Assembly (NCBI RefSeq): GCF_947623445.1
Contig: NC_135242.1
Coordinates: 16,740,001-16,804,000, forward strand
Length of the DNA stretch: 64,000 bases
Direction of reading: 5' to 3'
Origin: Clavelina lepadiformis
Taxonomy: Eukaryota; Chordata; Ascidiacea; Aplousobranchia; Clavelinidae
Below are positions 50,701-61,164 of this stretch, in pieces (position 1 is the first letter of the stretch; every line of letters begins with the position of its first letter). The notes beneath the pieces are model-generated. The model was given only the letters and a program-made list of their open reading frames with translations, did no database searches and had not been told where the DNA came from. The translations under genes and the position numbers were made by a program.

Positions 50701-53700
50701 TTTTCTTGTTACGCCGCCCCCCGTTGTGAGAAAAAACAGGTCACCGCAAAAAGAGAACACAAGAGAACAGTTAGTCAAGCTAGGAGTGCATGAATGAGTA
50801 AACGAAAACAATACGCTTCCATGCGGAGAAACACCAAATATTATGACTTAACAATTGACGTATTTCAGAATCCAAATTTCAAAAATACAATTGCCATCGT
50901 GACACACTTTAAAATTTTAGTAAAAATGAACCTATAGCGAAAGTCAAGAAAGCATGTTTAGACATAGCTCATATAATAGACAGTTTGTCATCTCTCACGC
51001 TTCCCTTACGAATGTTACACGCCCCCCAGTTTAAGAACCACTGGGCTAGATCCTTCAACGAGACCGTTGATTCCCTTCCATCCTGATATCGGACACGTGC
51101 GTACGTTGGATTTGTGTTGACCAAATCAACTTCATCGACTAAAGGCTCATGTTTGCTTGAGTGGACGAATCAACGAAGGAATACTTTGCCTGGACCCACC
51201 AGCAACGATGGCAGAGCCGTGCCGTTTTCCGATCGTCGGTTAAAGGCGAAAAATCTTTCGTGCGGTGTAGCATTAGTTGAGGTGCATAGGAGCGAACGGA
51301 TCGAGTGTAATGCACCGGGAAGCACTTGTTCCCATTCAGAAACATTCATCCCCCTTGACTTCAGGGCGAGTGTTACGGCTTTCCATATGATACCGTTGTA
51401 CCGTTAAACCTGAGCATTTCCAGTAGGATGGTACGGAGTACAGCTGCTCGTTGCTATACCGAGGCCATGCAGATAGGATTGTAGTTCCTTTGACAAGAAT
51501 GATGAACCTCGATCTGAATGAATATAGTTAGGTAAACCTACAAGTACAAATAAAAGTTTCAAACTTTCGACGACAGTTGATGAGTGCATGTTCGGACATG
51601 GTATTGCAAATGGAAACCTCGAGTACTCGTCAATAATTGTGAGTATGTACTTGTTTTTACCTTTAGATGGTAGAGGTCCTTTGAAATCGATACTAACACG
51701 TTCCATTATAGGCTTTGTTGCTTTGATGAGGTTCATTTGAGGCATTTTATAAAACTGGGGTTTACATTCTTGACAGACACGGCAGTTCAAACACACTTTG
51801 CGAACTTCTTCAGTGGAAAAAGGCAGGTTCTTTGTTCGAACGAAGTGCAGTAATCTTGTTACACCTGGGTGACACAGCATGTCATGAATGTCATTGATTT
51901 GACAATTTTGATTCACGGATGCACTGTACGCTCTGGTGAAGGAATCAGCGCCGACGTTTAGCTTACCTGCTGGTCGGTAGTGAATGGTATAACTTAAGGA
52001 CGCAAGTTCCATTCTCCAGGTTTGAATTTTGTTGTTTTTAATTTTTGTTCGGCGGCGATTGTCCAGCATGAACGCCACTGATCGTTGATCTGTTATGAGC
52101 TCGAAATGTCGACGAAGGAGGAGAACTCTCCATTTTCTGGTGGCTTCGATAATTGCAGTCGCCTCTTTCTCTACTGCAGAATACGATAATTCCGCCCCAT
52201 GGAGCATTCGAGAGAGGAAAGCAACGGGGCGACCACCTTGATTCAAGGTGGCAGAGACGGCGACATCAGATGCATCACATTCTACTACAAACGGCAATGT
52301 TTCATCAATTGACTGAAGGGATGCATTCATTAACTCGCCTTTAAGATTGCTGAATGCTTGACAAGCCTCGTCGTTTAAGGGAAAGGAGTCAGCTGTTGCT
52401 AGTGGTTTCACCTTGTCGGAAAATTTTGGAATCCACTTTGCGTAATATGCCAGCATTCCCAAGACTCGTTGTAATCCTTTTTTGTTTTGAAGAAGAGGAA
52501 ACTCTTGAAGGGGTTTTAACCGTTCTGGGTCTGGCTGAATAAGTTTATGCTGGACTCTGTACCCTAGAACGTTGATGTGAGGAGCAGACTTGACGGTTTT
52601 GGTTTCATTAAACGATAAGTTTCGACGCTTGAAGGCTTTTAGAAACTTTTTTACGTTGAGATCGTGTTCATCTTGATTTCGGCCACAAACTGTTACGTCA
52701 TCTTGATAAGCATAAACGTCTTTTAAGTTTTCCTCTTCAATGATGCGGTTGATGGCACGTTGAAAATTAATGGCACCGTTCGACCGTTCGTGACTCCGAA
52801 TGGGATACGTTTGTACTGCCACAATTTACCGTTTGCTTCAAATGCAGTGTATTTTCGGTCTGAAGAGAGAATAGGAATTTGATGGTAAGCAGATTTCAAG
52901 TCATATCGAGAGTAAGTGCTATACTCTGCAAGTTGATTTACCATCGCATCTATTCTGGGAAAAGGATATGCGTCTAATTCTGTATACAAATTGATCGTCT
53001 GCGAGTAATCAATGCACATACGTGTTTTCTCTCCAGTTCGTACAACAACAATTTGGGCACGCCAGGGTGAACGGCTGGTTTCGATAATGTCATCTTCGAG
53101 CAATTTCTTGATTTCGCCGGCAATGAAGTTTCTGTCTGCTTCGTTGTATTGCCGAGATTTCACAGCGATTGGCTTACAATTCTGAGGTAAGTTTGGAAAT
53201 AGCGTTTCGGTTGGCACTAATGCAGCAGGGAGTGCACAAGAAGAAGATTTAGATATAACAAAATCTTCAAGACAGCCGTCATACTCGATTACTAGCCGTT
53301 TATGTTGCTTTTGAAAAGTTTGGCCAAGTATAATATCCGCACAGAGATGATCCATGACACCAAAGGTTACAGCAGTGTACGTTTGATTGTTAATTGCAAC
53401 ATCAGCAACGCAGAAGCCGCTTATCGTACAGGATAACTTCGATTGCGCCATTGATACTGTTTGCTGCGTTGGCGAAACGTCAAGGCATAGCGACTGTATA
53501 GTTTTGTTACTTATGTAATTGTCAGAGCTCCCAGAGTCCACCAGTGCACATAATTTTCTTCCGTTTATGCAAACTGATAACGTTGCAGCGGATAAGCTGT
53601 AAGGACACAATGCACATAACCGTAGATCTGGCGTTAAGGTTGCAGAAACTTGATGGCCTGTTTTAGATTTACAAACTTTCATAAAGTGTCCAAGCTTACC

Positions 53701-56700
53701 ACACTTGTTGCATGATGAATTCCGGGCGGGACAATATTTTCTCTCGTGGTAGTTGTAACCGCAGAAGTAGCACTTCTTCCGATTCGACGTTGCAACAAAA
53801 TTCTGAGAGTGCACCATGTTAGTGGCTGAAGTTTCTGAATTTTCTTTGGGGATCGTCACCAGGGGTTCGCACGTTTCCGCAGCAGCAATCGTTGTAGGTA
53901 GATTATAAGCCAACGAGTTCCGATGAGCCGTATCCAGGGCATTTGCTTGGTCGAATGCTGTCTTGAGGTCAAGAGTACTGTTTTCCAGTAAACGTTGTCG
54001 TATAATGGGTGATAAAATTCCATTTATGAAGGCGTCTCTACATAGTTCTTAACCGGCAGAAGCGGAGATTCGCCGTTTTGTTGTTTGCGGGTCGCCAATA
54101 AATAGCGAGCGAAAATCTCGTTTGGTTTTTTGACAAACAAGTCTTGAAGAATTTCGACAGCTGCTTCATACGTAGTGCAGTCTTCTATGAACTCAAAAAT
54201 TTTTGCAGAAACGAAATTGGTCAATAAACGTAGTTTGTTAAATGCCGTGCTGTTCACTTGCGCTTCGTGTTCTATGGTGTAGTTCTCAAATGTCTTTTTC
54301 CAATGTTTCCAAGATTTTGCAGCGGTGTCCGAGTTCACATCGATTTCTAGTCGAGAAGGCTTGAAAGCATTTATTGTAGACGACATTGAGATTTGTCTCT
54401 TAAATTGAACTGAACAGACAGTTGTAAATAATCGTATTCTAATTGCACAGCTTTAAGAGACAAAAAACTAAACTAAGCTGCAACACAAAAAGGTAAGATT
54501 AAACAAAAGCATAAAAGGAAAACTGGTAATCTTAAAATGATGAATCGTAATCATAATCACGCAACTGAAAAGAACTGAGGCACTGAACTGAGAACATCGT
54601 TGGCGTGATTACGAGATATGCGACGAAGCTACAAGGGGCGTTGATTGATGACTGCGCGGGGCGTTGCATTAATCATTACAATGAACAAACTTTATTATTG
54701 CAAGGACTTGCTTATACATGTTCAAAAATTGGTTTAAAAACAGCTTTCAAAGTTTTTGAAAAAATGCCATAATATAAAACCATAACATAATTAATGCCAT
54801 AATAACCTTGTCGTAAAAATTGAAGTTTTGGAGAAATAAAATTGTTTAATAAGGTTCTTACTAATTTTAAGTGTTAAGACCATATACTGCAGTTATGCCA
54901 TGATGATAATTCAAACCTGCTTCGGATTGATTATAATACTCTAATGGTCACAATATCCGGAGCTATAATAATTACACCTGGTTCCGCACAATTAGCCACA
55001 AATAATGACAATACATTCACAAGAAAGAAAGCTGTTTACTGTGTTATGAATTGATGTAATCTGCCAAATGTCGCACACACTATACATAGCATGTAGGGTA
55101 AAAATGCATTCATTAAAGGTGAAGAAATTGAAGGGTAATGCTAAGAAGCTAAACAGTAATGCCCCAATGCAAAGAGGGCAGAGGCTGTGTGTGTCGGGAA
55201 GTAAATAATATGGGAAAGAAGGAAATAGTGGTCGTAATGTATCAACTTATTTTAAATCATATACAGTACTAAGAATTTTATAGAAAAGGATTGAACCAAA
55301 AATATTGGAAAAAGTAGTTGGTCATATTGTCCACTATCCGTGGTTATATATATGTAATATGCTGTGTTGTCTTTATCATGGTGCACTAAATTGTGTTGTA
55401 GAGTACGAAATTCGGGGCCATGCTTGATCAATTGACAGATAGAGCTGCAACTGCCTGTCTTCTTGTAAAATTGGCTCAATTTTATCCAAGTTACGTGTTT
55501 TGGTTTCAAATGAGGTAAACCTTACATTTTTCATTATATCTTTATTAAAATATAGTTCATATCTATCGATAGTATACCACATTGTAGGATGTTTATAAAG
55601 GCGCGGAATTGTTTTAATTTTTTTTTGCTTAGCCTTGCTTTGGATATTGTTAGCCACTGGATGCACCTTCACAGTTCTGCCCTTCAAGGTTCTAATAGTC
55701 ACAAATCCATGGGTCTTGACAGTAATCCTATTATGAAAATTTATTATACATCTCGGGTACTTGAAACTTTTCTGTCTGTTATGTGCATTTATATATATAT
55801 ATTCGTTATCATATATATACAAAATATTACTTGTGTAATATATATATTTGCAAAAGCATCAAAATTAAAGTTTTGTTCAGTAAATTACTGAACGTTATAT
55901 CTTATTAAGTGTTTTTAAAATGAATTACTGGGTCATACACCCGTTTGTCTCTTGAAAAGTTTATATCCCTATTTAAATAAGCATGAGAATTTCAATCAGA
56001 AAACATTTTTCTGACAAACTAAAAATGGCTTATATCTAAAATTTGTTAATTGAAATAAACATTGAATATAAATAGCACTAATTTAAGAGCTGAAAATTTG
56101 CTTAAATGCACCAAGAGTTTATACTGGTACTTTCAAATTGTTTATTAAGTTGTATGGTGCCGTTAGGGTTTACTAATTTTTATTAAAAACGGTGAGAGTT
56201 TAAGCTGTTCTGCTAAAGGGATTTAAGATAGTCTGATATTATTCTTTATTTTTTCATAATATTTAGCCATGTCTCTCCATAATGTGTGCTGGGAATGAGA
56301 TGTTTTATTCAATGCTTTATCTGGTTCATTTCACCGAAGGACCATTCAGTAAGTATCGGTACCAGTACTGTGATGTTTTATACTGAGCATATATTTCTTT
56401 AATTTTACATACAATATATAATTATTCATTCTTACATACATACACATAGTAGCAAAGAGTATGATGAAACGACGTACTCTCTTCATACCTAAAATCCACA
56501 TTGAATAAATTTAACAAACCTGCATGTTGAAATTGTGCTTCTATACAGTTAACAAAGCATATGCAAAATTTTAATTTTATGTCTTTAGTTCCAATTCTTG
56601 GGATCAGCCTTGTACGCACTTTGCTCTATGTCTCTGCCCCAATAATGGCTGTAAAGACTTTGATTAGCCTCATTCATCTCGTTGATGGTTCTATACGCTT

Positions 56701-56740
56701 AGCAAGTATTGATGTTGCTGAAAGAAGTAAATCGCAGTAG
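47796..56740 (+). CDS. CDIPT: Phosphatidylinositol synthase, copy B (relaxed duplicate)
   Basis: Six exons (47796-47844, 48624-48757, 55402-55514, 55633-55756, 56267-56348, 56589-56740), each the same length as in copy A, give an uninterrupted 217-residue frame. The catalytic signature residues D49, D52, G53, A56, R57, G66, D70 and D74 are kept. Nine replacements separate it from copy A: G46S, A50E, H54Y, G62S, T84K, F144S, L167F, A201G and H217Q, against about seven silent changes. At positions 46, 50, 54 and 62 copy A has the family residue, so the change is in copy B. A lysine (T84K) now sits in a hydrophobic helix. Intron 2 carries a 5.3 kb retrotransposon in antisense orientation. It may be expressed, redundant, or an early pseudogene. 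Confidence 0.85.
49340..49608 (-). repeat. 3' LTR of the retrotransposon (269 bp)
   Basis: It differs from the 5' LTR by about six substitutions and lacks a 6-bp duplication (ATCATA) present there. The 13-nt self-complementary segment is intact (49386-49398). The bases just upstream in element orientation (GGTAGAA) are a weak polypurine-tract candidate. Confidence 0.93.
49736..49958 (-). pseudogene. Retrotransposon pol C-terminal end, beyond the hAT insertion
   Basis: On the far side of the hAT element the minus strand reads as an acidic linker followed by RRSARSNKGVPPIRY and a stop at 49736-49738. A basic tail of this kind (RRS.R....PPIRY) commonly closes Ty3/gypsy pol polyproteins. About 130 bases of non-coding DNA follow before the 3' LTR. 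No chromodomain is evident. Confidence 0.75.
50082..50174 (-). pseudogene. C-terminal tail of the same hAT transposase
   Basis: It is a 30-residue frame ending in TAA (LRCALSSTKPRIKRLVSKK, then QLHPSH). In hAT transposases of the ZBED5 type the C-terminus has this form (LR.ALS...PR...LVS.KQ..SH). It lies directly after the BED frame, showing that the catalytic and dimerisation regions between them were deleted. Confidence 0.65.
50185..50361 (-). pseudogene. BED zinc finger, N-terminus of a hAT transposase
   Basis: There are 58 codons from ATG to TAG. The sequence KRKYDQNYLKYGF, then VPQCVICLEKLSNN and RPSRLQRHL, is characteristic of the BED finger of the hAT group that gave rise to vertebrate ZBED5/FAM200-type genes. 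The two cysteines (residues 30 and 33) and the first histidine (50) are present. The second zinc-binding histidine, usually five residues on, is not in place (Lys at 55). The frame stops where the deletion begins. Confidence 0.8.
51404..52822 (-). pseudogene. Retrotransposon RT C-terminal part, RNase H and integrase (nonsense)
   Basis: The block is 472 codons, of which the first dozen or so are out of the ancestral frame. It contains the RT active site YQDD (residues 39-42), an RNase H domain (VECDASDVAVSATL, FLSRML), an integrase zinc-binding HHCC region (IHDMLCH and NCRVCQEC) and integrase catalytic Asp motifs (SIDFKGPLP and SDRG). It ends at TAA (51404-51406), which stands where the catalytic Glu of the D,D-35-E triad is expected. 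The same frame stays open beyond the stop to about 51044, where the hAT element interrupts it. Confidence 0.87.
52723..53913 (-). pseudogene. Retrotransposon gag knuckles, protease and RT N-terminal part
   Basis: The block is 396 codons and its first ATG is internal to the ancestral polyprotein. Two CX2CX4HX4C knuckles lie at residues 48-61 and 68-81. The aspartic protease motif LVDSGSSD has its catalytic Asp at residue 126. Reverse transcriptase follows, with MCIDY, YPFPRID and RYDLKSAYHQI. The frame is lost near 52776-52790, where CCGTTCGACCGTTCG is an 8-bp tandem duplication, so the block ends out of frame shortly after the IPFGVTN motif. Confidence 0.85.
54024..54386 (-). pseudogene. Retrotransposon gag, N-terminal part (frame-broken)
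   Basis: The frame begins with ATG 19 bases after the 5' LTR. It codes for 120 residues of helical, capsid-like character (SWKHWKKTFENY, ILQDLFVKKPNEIFARY), matching Ty3/gypsy gag proteins in style. It ends at a stop soon after KNY. The sequence continues in another frame across about 110 bases (containing DAFINGI and LDLKTAFDQA) into the next coding block. Some gag residues appear to be lost at the junction, so a small deletion with frame change is likely. Confidence 0.75.
54392..54404 (-). promoter_or_regulatory. Putative self-priming primer-binding site
   Basis: One base after the 5' LTR, where a tRNA primer site beginning TGG is expected, the element reads TTTAAGAGACAAA. It is a perfect 13-nt reverse complement of a segment inside its own LTR (54452-54464). 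This is the arrangement known from Tf1 of fission yeast, where the 5' end of the transcript folds back and primes its own reverse transcription. The gag ATG follows only a few bases later. Confidence 0.7.
54406..54680 (-). repeat. 5' LTR of the retrotransposon (275 bp)
   Basis: In element orientation the LTR runs from 54680 down to 54406. It contains the segment TTTGTCTCTTAAA (54464 down to 54452), the reverse complement of the sequence just downstream of the LTR. If transcription starts at or just before it, the R-U5 part would be about 59 bases. Confidence 0.93.
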
Positions 56741-56908
56741 CTGGCTACGTTATAAAATCAATTTTGAACATGTCATTTTCTTGGTGTTTGTAATAAGCAG
56801 CTAGTTTTTGCTTGCTTCAAACCAAGGATTGCAACTACTTTTTTGCGCAATCCACAATAAATAGTTTTAGAATCTCTTAAACCAAACTTTTTGTAAACAT
56901 CAAGATGC

Positions 56909-56914
56909 AATAAA
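56909..56914 (+). terminator. Candidate poly(A) signal of CDIPT copy B
   Basis: An AATAAA lies 169 bases after the stop codon, homologous to 42604-42609 in unit A. Confidence 0.5.
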
Positions 56915-58987
56915 TTCAAGATTTTCGGCCGATTTGTGTTTTCCAAGGACTAGTCCGTTATGTAGGAACGGATTTTAGTCATTTGCGCCACAGGTTTTTA
57001 CCCTGTCTTCGCAGCTTTCAATAGTTTGTGTTACCTTATTTTGCAATAAGATGGCTAACCGAAGGAAAAATATACTGATAAAGCGATGTAAAGTGACTGA
57101 ACGTTTGGGTTATTATTTAAACAAAGTTCATAGTTTGTTACGAAGGACCATCTATATATAGGCAAAATTGTGCTATAATGGTCAGTGAGCAGGACAGGTT
57201 AAAAGGTTGCATTTCAATCATGCTTTATATGTGTAAAATTTTCTTGTAACCCACTATTTTCCCCTTGCTCGAAACTGTGTGTAACTTGTGCATATGAACA
57301 CTGTACTTGTAACAAAGACTATGTCAAAATTAATCGCATGTAACTTATTTCGTCAAATGAATGTGAAAGGATTCTTTGCTTTAGTCATTTTAGTGTGTAT
57401 TATTTATTTATTTATTATGAAAAGAGCTTTGCTTGTGACCTTGATTTAAAAAAATCCACAGTATGCTGCTTGATATTTAAGTTAAACATATTTATCTAAT
57501 CTTTGTCTTTATTCGAAACGTTTTTGTTTTTACAATATTTTGTAATCGATGTAGAGTTTTGTATTTAACAATAGAGTTTGTTTTATTCTGTTTCTCACCC
57601 ATATGCTTCAGCTAATTGATCTCGTTTCATGTATTCATGTTTTAAATTAATGACTGTGCTTTCAATAAATATACGGGAAAGAGTGCATTGATTTAAATTG
57701 ATTAGTAAGTAATGTAGTAGGCGCTACTGTCCAAAAAACACGTTGCTAGCAATTACTTTTCTTTAATCGTTCTTATTTTAAACAGGACGATATACCTTAT
57801 TTTTACTACAAAATTCAGTGATGGTGCAGCACGTCGATAATTAGGCAAAGTGATTTTTGAAGAATTTTTTGGGGCGACATTCAACAGCAGCTCAGAGTGA
57901 TAAATCTCTTAGTGACCAGAACATGCTTTCTTTGCCGGATGTCACTGAGTGCGCAGAATGTAGGAAGTGGTTTATGATGTGGACCGCGTTCGTTGTGGTA
58001 CTCCGCAAGGTTACGCTGCACCAATAGTATGGCCCAGTTTCTTCAGGGTGGTGGAAGCCAAAATGGCAAGTACAACGCCGAACTGAAGTGGTTGAGGTAG
58101 CTGGTACGTCCAAGTACTTAGGCATTTAAGTTACTTTCGTTCAGCCTTCAGGTGGCCCAACAAATTGACAATTTAGTTTGCCGTTGTCCAGAGGGAAATG
58201 TAAAAGTTTTTACATTTATGGTCAGCTAAGTTTTTTTGAAACATTTTTTTTAGCTACAGGTCACGTTTTTGTTAGAATGAAAAGCACCTACGTACAACAA
58301 ACATAAATAAGTACAATTTTTGTAAGATTTTAAGTGCGTAATGTTTGGAGTGGCTTGTAATTCGAAAAATGAATAAAACAGCCAGGTTAACTGAAACATC
58401 TGCTCATCATGTTTAAAAATATTCTTATTGTTTTATTTATTCCTCGAGTTACTAGTATTGTTTGGGGTATGTCATATACCCAGGGTTGCCATCGATCTGA
58501 ACTCAAAATTAAGGACAACCAGGAAACAAGGTAAGATTAAAAAGGAACAGAAATTGTTGAACGGAATGTATTCATGCGACACGTCATTTCAATCTTAAAG
58601 ACTGTAGGAGAAAGCGATGTGCCCAAAAAGGCAGACATATTATTCACGGCAGGTCTTTTCTAAGTGTACTTTTACTTGCAGGATGGACTTGACTAGACTT
58701 CCACTGAGGCTGTTCCTATCTTCAGTTCTAAATGGCTCACTAAGGTATGTCGAAATGTCCAATATGGACAGCTCTGCCCTAATTATGAGACAAAAATATG
58801 TAAGTTAGTGGAAGCGTTTGGGTGCGCTCGTCAAGAAAGCGATAAAGGATAATTATTAGATTAATAGATTTTTGATATTTATGTAAGCTTGTAGCGTGTG
58901 TGTCTTTTTTACTTTTTTCTATGCCACAATCTGTCATGTGAACGTGGGTTAGCTTGAAACAACTTTCTTGTTTTACCTTGGTTGTAT
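56915..58987. other. Duplicated downstream DNA of unit B; no gene recognised
   Basis: It aligns with 42610-44687 of unit A with small indels. No supported exon chain. Confidence 0.45.
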
Positions 58988-59638
58988 TGTGGGGATGTCG
59001 ATGTAGATTGCTTTTAGGTTGGCCTAAAGCCAAAGGCTATTAGTCTTTCTTTTAGAACTCCTAGACAATTGTGTCTTTGACTCCGTTGCGCCTGCTTTCT
59101 CTATAATGTTTCTTTAAATCCACACCAGATTCATAAAGTCTAATTGTTATATTGTCCGAAATATTGTTCTTACTCAAATAGAAACATTTTCATCATCCTT
59201 TTACATTCAAATACTATAACTTCAATTCAGTAATGAACAGTCCAGAAGGTAAAACTGATACTCCGAGCAAAGTTAAAAAGAAGCAGAAGAGAACGATTTT
59301 GACCAAACTTTAGTTTTTATACCCGCCGTATTCAACCAATGGGCGAACGCCATGCTACATTTTTTCATGACACGTAAAACACGTCACATGTATTAGGCCT
59401 TTCCTACGTCATACCCTTTTCATCACAAGTACCATCTACGTTACACACGATACAATACAATGCTACTTGAAACTATGTCAAAGCGTCGGTTTTAGAACTC
59501 TTTGTTTGCTTATCGATTTAACTACGAAAAATACACTTCAAACACTCAATTGAATTGAATCTAGCTGGAGACACAACCCATGCATGTTTTAAAATGCCAA
59601 TGAATAAATTATTACAATTTACTATCACGACCGCCACA
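58988..59638 (+). mobile_element. Probable solo LTR, 651 bp, private to unit B
   Basis: The insert starts TGTGGGGATGTCG and ends CGACCGCCACA (TG...CA), between two copies of GTAT (58984-58987 and 59639-59642). Unit A has a single GTAT at the matching position (near 44685), so this is an insertion absent from unit A. An AATAAA lies about 30 bases before its right end, as in an LTR. No coding sequence is present. A MITE with TGTGG ends is the alternative. Confidence 0.6.
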
Positions 59639-60654
59639 GTATCGTGCAGTCTAAGTTTTTTGTTATTCTAAAGAACAAAAAGACTTACAGTCACCCAGAA
59701 AAGCAAACTACTATACATATGCCTACCAGTTGCACATTGGCATGCGAGTGCGGAAACGACAAAAATAGTAAATGGGTTCATGTTACAGTATATTGACATA
59801 CTGTATTTTACGTCACATTAGCAGCGTTTTGTGTGAACATTTTTCAAACCTGTGATACGTTTTATTAATGACGAAAACTTCTTATTTGAATATGGAAAAC
59901 AAGATTAGAGATTTTAGACTCTATTTCGCCTTTGATTTGTTCGGTAGGATTTTGAATTACGTAATAAAATGAATCGTCAATGTAGAGATAATTAAAAGTT
60001 TGAACATGAGATATGTTATACAAATTAATAATATTTTGATTGTATCCACGGATTTAATATCAGCCAAATTCCTTATCAATGAAATCAAATGCAATGCCTT
60101 CTGCGCCGCTTGCCTTTATCACCAATGAGAAACATGCAATCTTTCTAAAATCTAAAATGCCATGCACACATGGATTGATGACATGCCGGAAAAGACGATA
60201 TTTTACATGCATCTGTCAGAACGAATTTTCCGCGAAACGTCGGTCAGGAAAAGTCCATTTGACATGATATTTTGCTGTAAACTAACTAGTCGTATTTTGG
60301 CAGCGTTGAGACCTTTCGGTTATTGAAAAAACTTGTGAGGCCAGTGCAAAAGTACAAAAAGATCACTCGCAACACAAAACTATATGAGGACATTAACAAC
60401 TGTTTAGGAAAGTCAGTTCATACCAAGAATATAACTTAGTCGTGGCGGATCTATGCAGTTTAAACATTTTTCAAATTAAGATAGTCCTTTCATCTTACAG
60501 TAAAAAACTGTCGCTAATGGGAGTAATTTACTTGTAAACTTATAAATTATATAAATATATAAATACAAGCTTGTATATAGCTTGCAACAAGGAAAGGCCA
60601 CCCGCAAACAAATTCCTTCATCACTGTCATCGATCTCACGACGATTGTTGGTTG

Positions 60655-61060
60655 AATATTACGCAGTGATGAAAACAAGTCTTAATGGAAGTTACACAAG
60701 TCACTAACAGCGCAAGACCAAGTAAAGTCAAGTTATTGTAATTACAGTCATTGTAATACGCGGTCAAGCAAGTAACGTTTACCAGGTCAAGTTCAAGTCC
60801 AAATCTTAACAAACACCAAGTCACATTGCATAGTGCATTGCATTGCACAGTGATTTTTGAATAGATTTCTTTACAACTATAAAAATCTATTCTATAACGA
60901 TTTGAAATATTTTGTTTTGTGACTGAAGTCAAGTCAATCGAATTTTCGACGTTAACAAGAGTCAAGTCGAGCCTTTAAGCATCAAAACACAATTGAGGTT
61001 AAATTTTTGCAAAAACCTCACTTGAGTCAGATTCCAGTTGAGTCTTTCCGTCTCTGGATA
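60655..61060. repeat. CAAGTC-rich repeat segment
   Basis: CAAGTC and GTCAAG words recur many times, beginning near CAGTGATGAAAACAAGTC (60666), a hAT-like edge. It has no clear opposite terminus and no credible coding content, although the minus strand is open for about 109 codons. Confidence 0.35.
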
Positions 61061-61164
61061 TCAGCCACAAATTAGCTAATCTGGACAAGAAAAATTAATT
61101 TTTGTTAAAGCAAAATTGCTATGGAATGGAGAAATGCGAAGCATGGCGCCAGACCAGTCCTATA

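Larger units (their letters stand above)
49959..51043 (-). mobile_element. Internally deleted hAT transposon nested in the retrotransposon
   Basis: The termini CAGGGGTTCTTAAACT and, inverted, CAGTGGTTCTTAAACT match at 15 of 16 positions. The flanking octamers GGGCTAGT (49951) and GGCTAGAT (51044) are near-identical once one base is shifted, as an aged 8-bp duplication. On the minus strand only the two ends of a transposase remain: an N-terminal BED zinc finger (50185-50361) and a C-terminal tail (50082-50174), 10 bases apart and in different frames. It was therefore a deletion derivative, mobilised in trans. Confidence 0.88.
49340..54680 (-). mobile_element. Ty3/gypsy-type LTR retrotransposon in CDIPT-B intron 2
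   Basis: The element is bounded by 269- and 275-bp LTRs that begin TG and end CA, and flanked by the 5-bp duplication ATGAA (49335-49339 and 54681-54685). The empty site is visible in copy A near 40324. The coding order on the minus strand is gag, two CCHC knuckles, protease, reverse transcriptase, RNase H, integrase, the Ty3/gypsy order. The LTRs differ by about six substitutions and one 6-bp indel, so the insertion is fairly recent. The copy is defective: frame changes in gag and reverse transcriptase, a nonsense codon in integrase, and a hAT element inserted before the end of pol. No envelope-like frame is seen. Confidence 0.93.
47553..60483. repeat. Segmental duplication, unit B
   Basis: Homology to unit A starts exactly at TACTTGCTCAATATC (38541 and 47553) and ends near 46000 and 60483. 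Unit B is longer, mainly because of the 5.3 kb retrotransposon in CDIPT intron 2 and the 651-bp insert at 58988. It lacks the MITE at 45289 of unit A. Confidence 0.9.

Noticed and set aside
52153..52542. Plus-strand open frames across the retrotransposon pol region
   Set aside because: They are antisense shadows of RNase H and RT coding sequence on the minus strand.
60636..60965. 109-codon minus-strand frame
   Set aside because: It is composed of CAAGTC-type repeat units, without protein-like features.
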